A DNA stretch of 64,000 bases from Pseudomonas gingeri. Lineage in GTDB: Bacteria; Pseudomonadota; Gammaproteobacteria; Pseudomonadales; Pseudomonadaceae. Under the pieces are notes generated by a model. The model saw nothing but the letters and a program-made list of their open reading frames with translations, made no database searches and was not told where the DNA came from. The stretch is from assembly GCF_013386165.1 (NCBI RefSeq), contig NZ_JACAOS010000016.1, positions 310,001 through 374,000 on the forward strand, given 5' to 3'. The position numbers and the translations under genes were made by a program. Positions 8,044 through 16,944 of the stretch are shown here, in pieces (within the stretch, counting starts at the first letter, position 1; each line of letters starts with the position of its first letter).

Positions 8044-9690
8044 ATGGTTTCGCGCCGATTGGTTTTTTTGCTGCTGGCTGTTCTCTCTGCTGGTCTGTTG
8101 TTGATACTTTGTTTTTCCTTTCTGAATAATCCCCTGGTTTTTGACGATGAGGCCTTTTTCAGCGAGGGTGGGCCCGCCGCGTTGTTATCCAAGGGGTTTA
8201 GCCTGACTCCACGGCTGTGGGTACACGATTCCATCGCCGCTACCATCGTCTACCTCAGTGACAAGCTCATCTTGTTACGGGCGGAGAACCTGATTCTTCA
8301 CGGCTGCACGGCACTGGTATTGTTTGGTTTTGTTCGGCAACTCCTGCGTAGTGTGGAGCAGCGCACGTCTTTTTTTCTGAATGCTGACACAGCAGCCTTT
8401 ATCGCTGCCTTTCTATTCGCCATACACCCGCTGGCTATTCTGACCCAGGGTTACCTCATCCAGCGGACGATCGTCTGCGCCACTCTTTTTGGTCTGCTGG
8501 GGCTATGGGCTTTTTGGCAAGGGCTTTGCGGGAAACGTTGGGCTCTTTGGGCATCTTGCCTGTGCATGTTGTTGTCTTTGTATGCCAAAGAGCATGCGGT
8601 GATGCTGCCAGCGTTATGCTTCCTACTGTGGGTATTGCATCGCCGTAGCCGACTCCCTGAGTCGTTCGGGACTCGGGAGATTTTTTCAGTATTGGCGATT
8701 CAAGCGATTATTGCCCTGTCAGTTGTGCTCTGGTCCAAGGGTGTGATCGGGAATGCGTACGAGATCAAGACTGAAGAGGTGCTCAGTGATGAGACCTTCC
8801 AGCCGGATGGTTCGCTTTATGTGTTGAGCGTGCTCAATCAGATGGGGCTTTTCTTCAAGTACCTCTCAACGCTGATCTTGCCTCAGGGGAGCAGCATGGC
8901 GCTTGATCTTCGTGTGCCTTTTCCTCTGGGATATGGTGTCTGGTGGGCTTGGGCTGGTCTGATGGCGTTTGTTGCCTATGGCTTGGCAGCCTTCATATTG
9001 CTGCTGCGTGGGGCGAGTAAAGGTCTCCTGGGGTTCGCGCTGCTATTCCCATGGGTGCTGTTTGCCACGGAGTTAGTCTCAGTCCGATTGCAGGAACCTT
9101 TTGTACTGTATCGCAGCTATCTCTGGATACCAGGATTGTTTATTGCCTTGGCGCTGGGGTTGCGGCGACTCAAGAAAATTTATCTGGTCACCTTGACTCC
9201 TATTTTTGCACTTTACCTGTTTGGGCTTTCCTATGATCGTTTGATGACCTTGTCGGCACCTGTATTGGTATGGAATGAAGCCGTGCAATATTATGAAGAC
9301 CAGGGCGACAAGCCGGGGCTCTTTGGCGGTTACCGGGTTTATTACAATCTGGGGATTGCCTACCTCAATGAGGGGTTCGTTGATTTGGCGTCGGAGAACA
9401 TTGATAAAACCGTCGCGCTGAAGCCGAAATATGAATATGCCCATTATCAACGGGGCCAGATTTTTCTTTTGCGTGGAAAGGCAGAAGAGGCTAAGTTGGA
9501 ATTTGAGCATGCCATAAGCCTCCGGCCCAGTTATGCAAGCCCTTACGTCGGCATGGCAGACGCGTTGAAAAGCCTCGATCAACCTGACGAGTCCCGACGT
9601 TACCTTGAACTTGGATGTCGCGAGGGCAGTCAGCTTGCCTGCGACCGGGCACACCCCAAGCCTCTCTTGATGTTGGCTCCGAAAGCCTGA
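8044..9690 (+). CDS. Polytopic GT-C-type glycosyltransferase with C-terminal TPR repeats (TMTC-like), probable pilin modification
   Basis: This is a 548-residue protein. An N-terminal helix is followed by a first periplasmic loop with an acidic motif (VFDDEAFF), then about ten more hydrophobic helices. A segment AIHPLAILTQGYLIQRTI resembles the TMTC/DUF1736 type of O-mannosyl transferase (FAVHP...GR.D), and AKEHAVMLPALCFLL is also reminiscent of it. From about residue 430 there are two to three TPR repeats (YYNLGIAYLNEGF, YEYAHYQRGQIFLLRG, PYVGMADALKSLDQPDE). An acidic first loop is typical of GT-C glycosyltransferases that use lipid-linked sugars. Its place between pilA and tRNA-Thr suggests pilin glycosylation. 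The exact reaction is unknown, and low similarity to known Tfp proteins is possible. Confidence 0.6.
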   Translation: MVSRRLVFLLLAVLSAGLLLILCFSFLNNPLVFDDEAFFSEGGPAALLSKGFSLTPRLWVHDSIAATIVYLSDKLILLRAENLILHGCTALVLFGFVRQLLRSVEQRTSFFLNADTAAFIAAFLFAIHPLAILTQGYLIQRTIVCATLFGLLGLWAFWQGLCGKRWALWASCLCMLLSLYAKEHAVMLPALCFLLWVLHRRSRLPESFGTREIFSVLAIQAIIALSVVLWSKGVIGNAYEIKTEEVLSDETFQPDGSLYVLSVLNQMGLFFKYLSTLILPQGSSMALDLRVPFPLGYGVWWAWAGLMAFVAYGLAAFILLLRGASKGLLGFALLFPWVLFATELVSVRLQEPFVLYRSYLWIPGLFIALALGLRRLKKIYLVTLTPIFALYLFGLSYDRLMTLSAPVLVWNEAVQYYEDQGDKPGLFGGYRVYYNLGIAYLNEGFVDLASENIDKTVALKPKYEYAHYQRGQIFLLRGKAEEAKLEFEHAISLRPSYASPYVGMADALKSLDQPDESRRYLELGCREGSQLACDRAHPKPLLMLAPKA

Positions 9691-9731
9691 TCCGTCTGTA
9701 AACTGCCTGAAATGGAGATTCCGAGGTCATA

Positions 9732-11150
9732 ATGGAGATTGCCTGGACTGGGCGAACCAAGGCTTGGCTGATAACCACACTGCTCATCATGACCCTGATG
9801 ATCCTTGGACACGGCCTGGACGGGCATACGGTCCAGCGTTTTGGGCAGATCGTCGTTATCAGTACGGCAGTGGTTTTCCTTCTCTATTGCCGGACACCCT
9901 CCGTGTCTGGTCTTGTCGATAGGCCCGTGCTTCTGGTCTGCGGCCTGATCCTGGTGGGTGGAGTTCTTTCGGCCTTCCATGCGCACCAACCTCTCTGGTC
10001 ACTTACAGAGATCGCCCTGATCGCAGCCTCTTGTTGCTGTGCTGAAGCCTTCGCTCGTACACGGCGAGCAGGTGGGGCCTCCCTTGATCGAGTGTTGATG
10101 TTGTTCGTCGTGTTTATCTGTGCTCTCAAGAGCTTTGATTTTCTGGCATTGGCGTTTCGTTCCTTTTCCGCAGGCACAGGGACACTGAATGCAGACGGTC
10201 TTCTGAGCGGTTTTTCCAACAAACGCTTCTACGGCCAATTCCAGACTTTCACCTTGCCGCTTTTAGCCCTGCCGCTCCTGTTACCCAGCATCCGACGTTC
10301 ATCTCAAACCTGGATTTTTTTGCTCCTGAGCCTCTGGTGGCTGATCGCAGTCAGTGGCGGTACTCGCGGCACCTGGCTGGGTATGGGCGTTGCCGCCTTT
10401 GTGTTGTGCCTCTGCGGTCAATCCGGCAGACGATGGGTCACCTGGCAACTGTTTGCTGCAGTAACGGGAGTGACGCTTTACTGGTTGCTATTCAGCGTTC
10501 TCACCGGCTATCTCGGTATTGAGGTACGCAACGCTGCGAGCGAACGCCTGACCACCACGCTCTCCGACCGGGGTCCACTCTGGCAACAAGCCTTGGACAT
10601 GATCCGTGAACGGCCCTGGCTCGGCTTTGGCCCCATGCATTTTTCCGATATCCACAACCCCATCGCTGCCCACCCGCATCAGGCCATCCTGCAATGGGCC
10701 AGTGAATGGGGTATCCCTTCCACCTTGCTGGTCATGGGCTTGGTCGGGCGAGGGTTGTGGGCGACCTTCAGATTGGTCCGCGAGCATTCGACCTCCGACG
10801 ATCCGACCGATCTGCTGCGCCTGTGCCTTTTGGCCAGCCTGATCGGTGCCTTGACCCAGTCCATGGTGGACGGCGTGATCGTGATGCCGTACTCCCAAGT
10901 CTGGCTGGCGTTGGTGGTCGGCTGGTTAATGGGCATCCATGTTTGTAAGGGTAAACCCGCCAGCCCTGACACTCTCCTTCACTGGTCATGGCGAGGTATC
11001 AGCACCGCAGCGATGCTGCTCCTGGTCTATGTGGTGATTCGTGATCTCCCGCACCTGGGCGAGCGCAACAAACGCTACCAGCAGCAGTATGGTGGTAATT
11101 ATCAACCACGTTTCTGGACCCAGGGCGTGATCGCGATCAAGCCCGAGTAA
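9732..11150 (+). CDS. tfpO: O-antigen ligase-family oligosaccharyltransferase, probable pilin glycosylase (TfpO/PilO-like)
   Basis: This is a 472-residue protein with about eleven membrane helices and one large periplasmic loop. The loop carries the Wzy_C/WaaL signature (DRGPLWQQALDMIRERPWLGFGP) and the conserved histidine region AHPHQAILQWASEWG. TfpO of P. aeruginosa group I strains belongs to this family, lies between pilA and tRNA-Thr, and transfers an O-antigen unit to the C-terminal Ser of pilin. The same position here supports that role. This pilin ends in Arg, however, so the acceptor residue would have to differ. A WaaL-type ligase is the alternative. Start ATG 9732. Confidence 0.7.
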   Translation: MEIAWTGRTKAWLITTLLIMTLMILGHGLDGHTVQRFGQIVVISTAVVFLLYCRTPSVSGLVDRPVLLVCGLILVGGVLSAFHAHQPLWSLTEIALIAASCCCAEAFARTRRAGGASLDRVLMLFVVFICALKSFDFLALAFRSFSAGTGTLNADGLLSGFSNKRFYGQFQTFTLPLLALPLLLPSIRRSSQTWIFLLLSLWWLIAVSGGTRGTWLGMGVAAFVLCLCGQSGRRWVTWQLFAAVTGVTLYWLLFSVLTGYLGIEVRNAASERLTTTLSDRGPLWQQALDMIRERPWLGFGPMHFSDIHNPIAAHPHQAILQWASEWGIPSTLLVMGLVGRGLWATFRLVREHSTSDDPTDLLRLCLLASLIGALTQSMVDGVIVMPYSQVWLALVVGWLMGIHVCKGKPASPDTLLHWSWRGISTAAMLLLVYVVIRDLPHLGERNKRYQQQYGGNYQPRFWTQGVIAIKPE

Positions 11151-11189
11151 CTTGCCCACCCCGGCATCGGATGCTAGCTTTAGCGCCAC

Positions 11190-11265
11190 GCCGGTGTAGC
11201 TCAGTCGGTAGAGCAGCGCACTCGTAACGCGAAGGTCGTAGGTTCGATTCCTATCCCCGGCACCA
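11190..11265 (+). tRNA. tRNA-Thr (anticodon CGT)
   Basis: A 76-base cloverleaf has acceptor stem GCCGGTG, D-arm GCTC...GAGC, anticodon loop CTCGTAA, T-arm GGTTCGATTCC region and an encoded CCA. The sequence is close to the bacterial tRNA-Thr(CGU). In P. aeruginosa this tRNA marks the end of the exchangeable pilA cassette. Confidence 0.95.
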
Positions 11266-11336
11266 AGATTTTCTTCGACATCATTCACGTCCGAAAATGG
11301 CGAGAACAGCCCCATCACCGGTGCTAGTCTCTGCCC

Positions 11337-12833
11337 ATGAACACGACTATCACTTCCTCATTCCCATCGGCCGATATCTGCGAAAAGGCCCGCCTGAGCC
11401 GCGATGCGCGCTTCGACGGGGTGTTTTTCACCGCCGTCCTCAGCACCCGGATCTACTGCCGTCCCGTCTGCCCGGCGCGCCCGCCCAAGGTTGAGAATGT
11501 GCAGTACTATCCCAGCGCCGCAGCGGCTGAAGCCCTGGGTTTTCGCCCCTGCCTGCGTTGCCGCCCCGAACTGGCGCCGGGCAACAATATCTGGCTGCAC
11601 GGCGAGCATCTGGTCGGTCGTGGATTGAAGCTTATCCACGAAGGCTTTCTCGCCGAACAGTCCCTCGAGGACCTGGCCGACCGGCTCGATGTCGGCGCTC
11701 GGCAACTGCGTCGCCTGTTCGTCAAACACCTGGGCGCCCCGCCCATTGCGGTCCATGCCACCCAACGGCTGTTGTTCGCCAAGCAATTGCTGACCGAAAC
11801 TTCGTTGTCGATCACCGAAGTGGCGCTGGCATCAGGCTTTCAGAGCCTGCGTCGCTTCAACTCGGCCTTTGCCGAGGCGAACCATGCGCCGCCCCGGGAG
11901 TTTCGTCGCAAGCCATTGGCCAACGCCAATAACGCGCTGGTCCTGCGCCTGGGCTACCGACCCCCCTACGATTTCAAGGCTGTGTTGGCGTTCCTCGGCA
12001 GTCGGGCCTTGCCGGGCATCGAAGTGGTCGACGAGCAGGGCTATAGACGAGTCTTCGGCAACCGCGAGTCGCCCAGTTGGCTACAGGTCTGCGCCTGGCC
12101 GGAGGGCGGGCATGCCCTGAAGCTGGAACTGTTCAATGTTTCGCCCAGCCAGATGCTCCCGGTGGTCACGCGGATTCGCCGGATGTTCGATCTGGACGCC
12201 GATCCCCAGGCCATTGCCTCCACCCTGGGCGCCAGTCCGGTGCTCGCGCCGCTGGTGGAGCGTTATCCCGGTCAGCGGTTGCCGGGTGGCTGGGACGGTT
12301 TCGAGATCTCGGTGCGGGCGGTGCTGGGGCAACAGGTTAGCGTCGCGGCTGCCCGCACCTTGGCCTCGCGATTGCTGACCCGTTTCGGTACTGTTCTCGA
12401 AACTCCACCGGCACCTGGCCTGGATCGGTTGTTTCCGGCGCCGGAGCAACTGGTCGACGCGGACCTGGGTTCAATCGGTGTGATCAGGACACGCACGGCC
12501 ACCATTCAAGGCATCGCCCAGGCTTTGCTGGAGGGGCGCGTAAGTTTTCGTACAGAACAACGTCTCAATGATTTCGTCAAAAGCTGGGTGGCACTACCGG
12601 GCATTGGCGAATGGACCGCACACTACATCGCCATGCGCGCACTCAATCATCCCGATGCCTTCCCGGCGGCGGACCTGATCCTGCGCCGCGAGGTGGTCAG
12701 GGATATTCCGCCCTTGAGTACCAAGGCGCTGGAGCTGCTCGCCGAAGACTGGCGTCCGTGGCGCGCCTATACGGTGATGTACCTGTGGCGTGGGGCGAGT
12801 GAGACAGAATCGATACGCAGGAGCAAAAAATGA
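11337..12833 (+). CDS. alkA: Ada-like/AlkA fusion: 3-methyladenine DNA glycosylase with methyl-phosphotriester sensor and AraC-type domain
   Basis: This 498-residue protein has three parts. Residues ~15-80 are an Ada zinc domain with C41, C45, C72 and C75 (C41 is the expected methyl acceptor). Residues ~85-185 are an AraC-type helix-turn-helix (SLEDLADRLDVGARQLRR...ITEVALASGFQSLRRFNSAF). Residues ~200-490 are an AlkA-type domain with helix-hairpin-helix LPGIGEWTAHYIAMRAL and a catalytic aspartate in AADLILRR. It removes alkylated purines and probably also senses methylation damage to activate transcription. It overlaps ogt by four bases, giving an alkylation-repair operon. Confidence 0.9.
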   Translation: MNTTITSSFPSADICEKARLSRDARFDGVFFTAVLSTRIYCRPVCPARPPKVENVQYYPSAAAAEALGFRPCLRCRPELAPGNNIWLHGEHLVGRGLKLIHEGFLAEQSLEDLADRLDVGARQLRRLFVKHLGAPPIAVHATQRLLFAKQLLTETSLSITEVALASGFQSLRRFNSAFAEANHAPPREFRRKPLANANNALVLRLGYRPPYDFKAVLAFLGSRALPGIEVVDEQGYRRVFGNRESPSWLQVCAWPEGGHALKLELFNVSPSQMLPVVTRIRRMFDLDADPQAIASTLGASPVLAPLVERYPGQRLPGGWDGFEISVRAVLGQQVSVAAARTLASRLLTRFGTVLETPPAPGLDRLFPAPEQLVDADLGSIGVIRTRTATIQGIAQALLEGRVSFRTEQRLNDFVKSWVALPGIGEWTAHYIAMRALNHPDAFPAADLILRREVVRDIPPLSTKALELLAEDWRPWRAYTVMYLWRGASETESIRRSKK

Positions 12834-13327
12834 CAGCAAGTCCTATTTACTACGACATCATCCCTTCGCCCATCGGCCCCATGATGCTGGTGGCCGACGA
12901 CGACGGGCTGCGCGAGTTGCGCTTCGAGCTGGACTATCGGCCGCAGACGCCATCGGACGGCTGGGTGCATGCGCCGGAAAAGCTGGCGCAGGTGCACACA
13001 CAGTTGCAGGAGTACTTTGCTGGCGAGCGCCTCGAGTTCGATCTGAAGCTCAATATGCGCGGGACGGACTTCCAGAAAGATGTCTGGCAGGCCCTGGTAA
13101 CCATTCCCTACGGCGTGACCACCAGCTATGGCGAAATTTCCCAGCAGATCAATCGACCCAAGGCTTCAAGGGCGGTCGGGGCGGCCAATGGGCGCAACCC
13201 GGTGCCGGTGATTGTGCCCTGTCATCGGGTGATTGGCAGCAACGGCACCCTGACCGGATTCGGTGGCGGGCTGGCGGCCAAGCAATGGTTGCTGGAGCAT
13301 GAGTCGCGAGGCTTTTCGTTGCGTTGA
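12830..13327 (+). CDS. ogt: Methylated-DNA-[protein]-cysteine S-methyltransferase
   Basis: This 165-residue protein carries the active-site motif PCHRVIG with acceptor Cys131. It transfers the methyl group from O6-methylguanine to its own cysteine in a single-use repair reaction. The C-terminal DNA-binding domain (FQKDVWQALVTIPYGVTTSYGEIS) contains the conserved arginine-finger region (RAVGAANGRNP). The N-terminal domain is short, as in Ogt. ATG 12830 overlaps the stop of the Ada-AlkA gene, so the two repair activities are translationally coupled. Confidence 0.95.
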   Translation: MTASPIYYDIIPSPIGPMMLVADDDGLRELRFELDYRPQTPSDGWVHAPEKLAQVHTQLQEYFAGERLEFDLKLNMRGTDFQKDVWQALVTIPYGVTTSYGEISQQINRPKASRAVGAANGRNPVPVIVPCHRVIGSNGTLTGFGGGLAAKQWLLEHESRGFSLR

Positions 13328-13397
13328 GCCGGCCGAATCACGGTTCTCAGCTACAGTTTTTTTGGCTCGCAGAGAGTGTGCGGCGAAGCGCAGATTT

Positions 13398-13487
13398 GTA
13401 GGCGCCGGCTTGCTGGCGATGGCGATAATGCAAATATCATCGAAATACCAGCCTGTCGGCTGATCGCGAGCACGCTTGCTCCTACAG
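13398..13487. repeat. Degenerate REPIN (two inverted REP elements)
   Basis: A REP (GTAGGCGCCGGCTTGCTGGC) at 13398-13422 faces a degenerate inverted copy at about 13462-13487 (CGCGAGCACGCTTGCTCCTA). They lie in the gap between the convergent ogt and nadC genes, a usual place for Pseudomonas REPINs. Confidence 0.7.
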
Positions 13488-13514
13488 AGGAATATGCCGT
13501 CTTCAAGGGGACTG

Positions 13515-14363
13515 TCAGAGGCTCAAGCGCATCGACAGGTCGACGGCCTTCACATCCTTGGTCATCGCGCCAATGGAGATATAGTCCACGCCCGTCTCCG
13601 CAATCGGTCGCAGCGTGCTTTCATTGATCCCGCCGCTGGCTTCCAGCTTCGCCTTGCCAGCGTTCAGGCGCACAGCTTCGCGCATATCGTCCAGGCTCAA
13701 CTCATCGAGCATGATGATATCCGCCCCCGCCGCCAGCGCTTCCTTGAGCTCGGCCAGGCTCTCCACCTCGATCTCCACCGGCTTGCCCGGGGCGATTTTG
13801 TGCGCCGCGTTGATCGCTTGGGCGATCCCGCCGCAGGCGGCAATATGGTTTTCCTTGATCAGGAACGCGTCGTACAAGCCAATCCGATGGTTATGACAAC
13901 CGCCGCAGGTCACCGCGTACTTCTGCGCCAGGCGCAAACCCGGCAAGGTCTTGCGGGTATCCAGCAGCTTGACCGCGGTATCGGCGACCTGGTCGGCGTA
14001 ATAGCGCGCATGGGTTGCGACCCCGGACAGCAACTGGAGGAAATTCAGCGCGCAACGTTCGCCGCTGAGCAGCGAGCGCGCCGGGCCTTCCAGATGGAAC
14101 AGTGGCTGGTTCGGTTGGACTCGCTCTCCGTCACGCACCTGCCAATGCACGGCCACCCGCGGGTCGAGCTGGCGAAACACCGCATCCACCCAGGCCGTGC
14201 CGGCAATGGTCGCCGTGTCGCGGGTAATAATGGTGGCCTTGGCCAGGCGCTCGGCCGGGATCAACTGGGCGGTGATGTCGCCACTGCCGATGTCTTCGAG
14301 CAACGCACGGCGCACGTTGGCTTCGATTTCGGCGGTCAGGTCGGCGAGGCGTAGATTCGGCAT
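13515..14363 (-). CDS. nadC: Nicotinate-nucleotide pyrophosphorylase (carboxylating)
   Basis: This 282-residue quinolinate phosphoribosyltransferase converts quinolinate and PRPP to nicotinate mononucleotide, CO2 and pyrophosphate in NAD synthesis. Family features are the N-terminal ALLEDIGSGDIT, DTRKTLPGLRLAQKYAVTCGGC with basic substrate-binding residues, HRIGLYDAFLIKENH, and the C-terminal EASGGINESTLR and GVDYISIGAMTK. I chose ATG 14363 (MPNLRLADLTAEIE), which gives the usual length. The open frame extends to 14420 without family sequence. Confidence 0.95.
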   Translation of the reverse strand: MPNLRLADLTAEIEANVRRALLEDIGSGDITAQLIPAERLAKATIITRDTATIAGTAWVDAVFRQLDPRVAVHWQVRDGERVQPNQPLFHLEGPARSLLSGERCALNFLQLLSGVATHARYYADQVADTAVKLLDTRKTLPGLRLAQKYAVTCGGCHNHRIGLYDAFLIKENHIAACGGIAQAINAAHKIAPGKPVEIEVESLAELKEALAAGADIIMLDELSLDDMREAVRLNAGKAKLEASGGINESTLRPIAETGVDYISIGAMTKDVKAVDLSMRLSL

Positions 14364-14736
14364 AACGGACTCCACAAACAAAGTCTCTTGATTATAGGGC
14401 CAGGGCGCTGCCCAACCCAAGGCGTGCGGTCCGACACTGAGCCCTCGAACCTCGCCTTTGGTCGATTGCCGCGAGCGTTTTGCCGGTTTGACGGTCTATT
14501 CCCGTACGAAGATGAAAAAGGAATTGCACGGGCCACTAGTAAAAGTGACATCATTTGCAAGATAATCTGCCTTGTAATTGACGCCATAGCTTTGACGTCC
14601 CTGTGATTCCCCGATTATCGATAGCCGGTGAGTGCCCGAGGTGCTCGCCGAGAAGCGGTCGTGAGCCTTGTTGCTCTCTCCCGCACACACCGATCTTTCA
14701 CCAGAACTGACAGAACCACTGCAGCAGGAGGCTTTG
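14364..14736. other. Intergenic region between nadC and the DUF1631 gene
   Basis: This 373-base divergent region must hold promoters for both neighbours. It has AT-rich patches around 14505-14590, but I do not see a convincing -35/-10 pair, repeat or small gene. The short open frames here lack ribosome sites. Confidence 0.5.
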
Positions 14737-16944
14737 ATGCACATTGACGGAAAAGTCGTGCCTTTGCACAAGGCTGCCGATGATCAAGCGACGCCGTCGC
14801 CGCTTGCCCGTTTGCCCGTGGTTCTGACTCAGGTCCGTGACAAGGCCGCGCTGCAGCTCAAGCAAGGCTTGCAGGCGCTGTTCGATAACGCCGACGACAC
14901 CTTGTTCGAAATGGCCGACAAGGCCCAGAACAACGTCGACCAGAACACCTTTTTCGAAGCCATGCGCGATCTGCGCCTCAAGCGCAAGAGCATCGAGCGC
15001 GGTTTTCTCGAGCGGTTTTTCGAGGCCTTTGATTGCCTTGGCCAGTACGACATCAGTGAGCCGACGCTGTCTTCGGCGGTGTCCTACGAAACCCTGGCGC
15101 TGGTGCCCAACGATGAACTCGAACGCACTGTCGCTCTGGACGCCATGGTTGCCAAGGTCCTCAGTCGCGACGGTTTTGCCCTGGGGCAACTCAGCACCCG
15201 CCTCAATGCCCTGATCACCCGGCGTGTCGACGACGCGAGCAACCCCATGGGCCCGGCGATGCTCTGTGGGTATTTCCTCGAGGCCGGGCGTAACCTCGGG
15301 GTGGAGATCAAGGTCAAGTTGATCATCCTCAAGCTGTTCGAGAAATACGTCCTCAGCGACGCCGACCAATTGTTTGCCGAAGCCAACCAATTGTTGATCG
15401 CCACTGGTGTATTGCCGGAACTCAAGGCGGCCCCGGCGCGGCGTGCCAGTGATCGTTCGGCGGCCAACGCCCGCGACCGCCAGGCCCCGACCGCCAGCGT
15501 CAAACCCCTGGATGAAAGCGTGCAAGAGGTGTTCGCCGCCTTGCAGGAGTTGCTGCTGCATGTGCGGGGCAGCGTGGCGCCCAAGCTTGAGGCCGGCACC
15601 GAGGTCCAGCCGATTTCCACCAACGACCTGCTGCGCCTGCTCTCGCACCTGCAGCAATATGTGCCCGAGCCCAGCTCACCGGAAGATTTCGACCTGCGCA
15701 ATCAGCTGGAACAGCTGTTGACCCGGGTTAGCGTGAAAAGCGGCAAGTCCCGGGTGGTCGGGGGCATGGACGAGGACGTGATCAATCTGGTCGCCATGCT
15801 CTTCGAATTTATCCTCGATGACCGTGTCCTGCCGGATTCGCTGAAGGCACTGATCGGCCGTTTGCAGATCCCGATGTTGAAAGTGGCGGTACTGGACAAG
15901 AGCTTCTTCAGTCGCGGCAGTCATCCGGCGCGTCGTCTGTTGAATGAAATTGCCTCTGCCGCCCTGGGCTGGGGCTCTCGTGATGACTATCAGCGTGATG
16001 CCCTGTACGTGCGCATCGAGCAGATCGTCCAGCGCCTGTTGAATGATTTCGTCGACGACCCGGCGATTTTCGCCGAGTTGCTGGTGGAGTTCCTCGCCTT
16101 TACCAGCGACGAACGCCGCCGCAGCGAGTTGCTCGAACAGCGCACCCGGGATGCCGAAGAGGGCCGGGCCAAGGCCGAACAGGCGCGCCAGCGGGTTCAG
16201 GAAGTGTTGAACGAGCGGCTGTTGGGCCGCACGTTGCCGGAGGTGGTGGTGCGCCTGCTCCAGGAGGCCTGGAGCAAGGTGCTGTTGCTGACCTGGCTCA
16301 AGCAGGGCGAAGCGTCGGCCGAATGGCAGAGCGGCTTGCAGACCATGGACCAGTTGATCTGGAGCGTCGAACCCGAGGACCCGGTGGATGCACGCCTCAA
16401 GCTGCTGGAGTTGGTGCCGGGGTTGCTCAAGGCGCTGCGCGATGGCCTGACCAGCGCCGCGTTCGATCCCTTCGCCACCAGCGAGTTTTTCGGCCAGTTG
16501 GAAGGCCTGCATGTCCAGGTGCTCCAGCGACTGGCACGGCAGAGCAGCGAGCCTGCGGTGAGCGCGAAAACACCGGCGATGGTCGAGGTGGTGGAGGAAA
16601 TTGTCCTCAGTGCGCCCCACGAACACCTGGCTGAAGACATGAAGTTCGAGTTGCCAGCCGATGACGCCGCGCTGCTCTGGGTTCGGCAACTGCGGGTCGG
16701 GCAGTGGGTGGAAATCCGCGAGGATGAGGATAATTCCCTGCGCTGCAAGCTGACGGCGATCATCGAGCCGGGTGGCAAGTACATCTTCGTCAATCGCACC
16801 GGCATGAAAGTGCTGGAGCGGACGGCCCAGGCCCTGGCCGTGGAGTTCCGCCGTGGCGCGGTCCGGCTGCTGGATGACGCCTTGTTGTTCGACCGGGCGC
16901 TGGCGTCGGTCATCGGCAATCTGCGGCGGATGACGACGCGCTGA
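14737..16944 (+). CDS. DUF1631 family large cytoplasmic protein
   Basis: This 735-residue, mostly helical acidic protein starts at ATG 14737 after a strong ribosome site (GCAGGAGG). I recognise the DUF1631 family, sometimes misnamed thymidine phosphorylase in Pseudomonas annotations. A low-complexity basic linker occurs near residues 230-250 (ARRASDRSAANARDRQ). A charged coiled-coil-like segment is around 465-500. A C-terminal beta-rich part (about 640-735: LRVGQWVEIRED...YIFVNRTGMKVLE) has a PilZ-like look. The biochemical role is unknown. A c-di-GMP-related function is only a suggestion from that C-terminal part. Confidence 0.7.
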   Translation: MHIDGKVVPLHKAADDQATPSPLARLPVVLTQVRDKAALQLKQGLQALFDNADDTLFEMADKAQNNVDQNTFFEAMRDLRLKRKSIERGFLERFFEAFDCLGQYDISEPTLSSAVSYETLALVPNDELERTVALDAMVAKVLSRDGFALGQLSTRLNALITRRVDDASNPMGPAMLCGYFLEAGRNLGVEIKVKLIILKLFEKYVLSDADQLFAEANQLLIATGVLPELKAAPARRASDRSAANARDRQAPTASVKPLDESVQEVFAALQELLLHVRGSVAPKLEAGTEVQPISTNDLLRLLSHLQQYVPEPSSPEDFDLRNQLEQLLTRVSVKSGKSRVVGGMDEDVINLVAMLFEFILDDRVLPDSLKALIGRLQIPMLKVAVLDKSFFSRGSHPARRLLNEIASAALGWGSRDDYQRDALYVRIEQIVQRLLNDFVDDPAIFAELLVEFLAFTSDERRRSELLEQRTRDAEEGRAKAEQARQRVQEVLNERLLGRTLPEVVVRLLQEAWSKVLLLTWLKQGEASAEWQSGLQTMDQLIWSVEPEDPVDARLKLLELVPGLLKALRDGLTSAAFDPFATSEFFGQLEGLHVQVLQRLARQSSEPAVSAKTPAMVEVVEEIVLSAPHEHLAEDMKFELPADDAALLWVRQLRVGQWVEIREDEDNSLRCKLTAIIEPGGKYIFVNRTGMKVLERTAQALAVEFRRGAVRLLDDALLFDRALASVIGNLRRMTTR

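Noticed and set aside
14496..14771. 91-codon minus-strand frame between nadC and the DUF1631 gene
   Set aside because: It overlaps the strong ribosome site and start of the DUF1631 gene, is Ser/Cys-rich without recognisable structure, and lacks a ribosome site.
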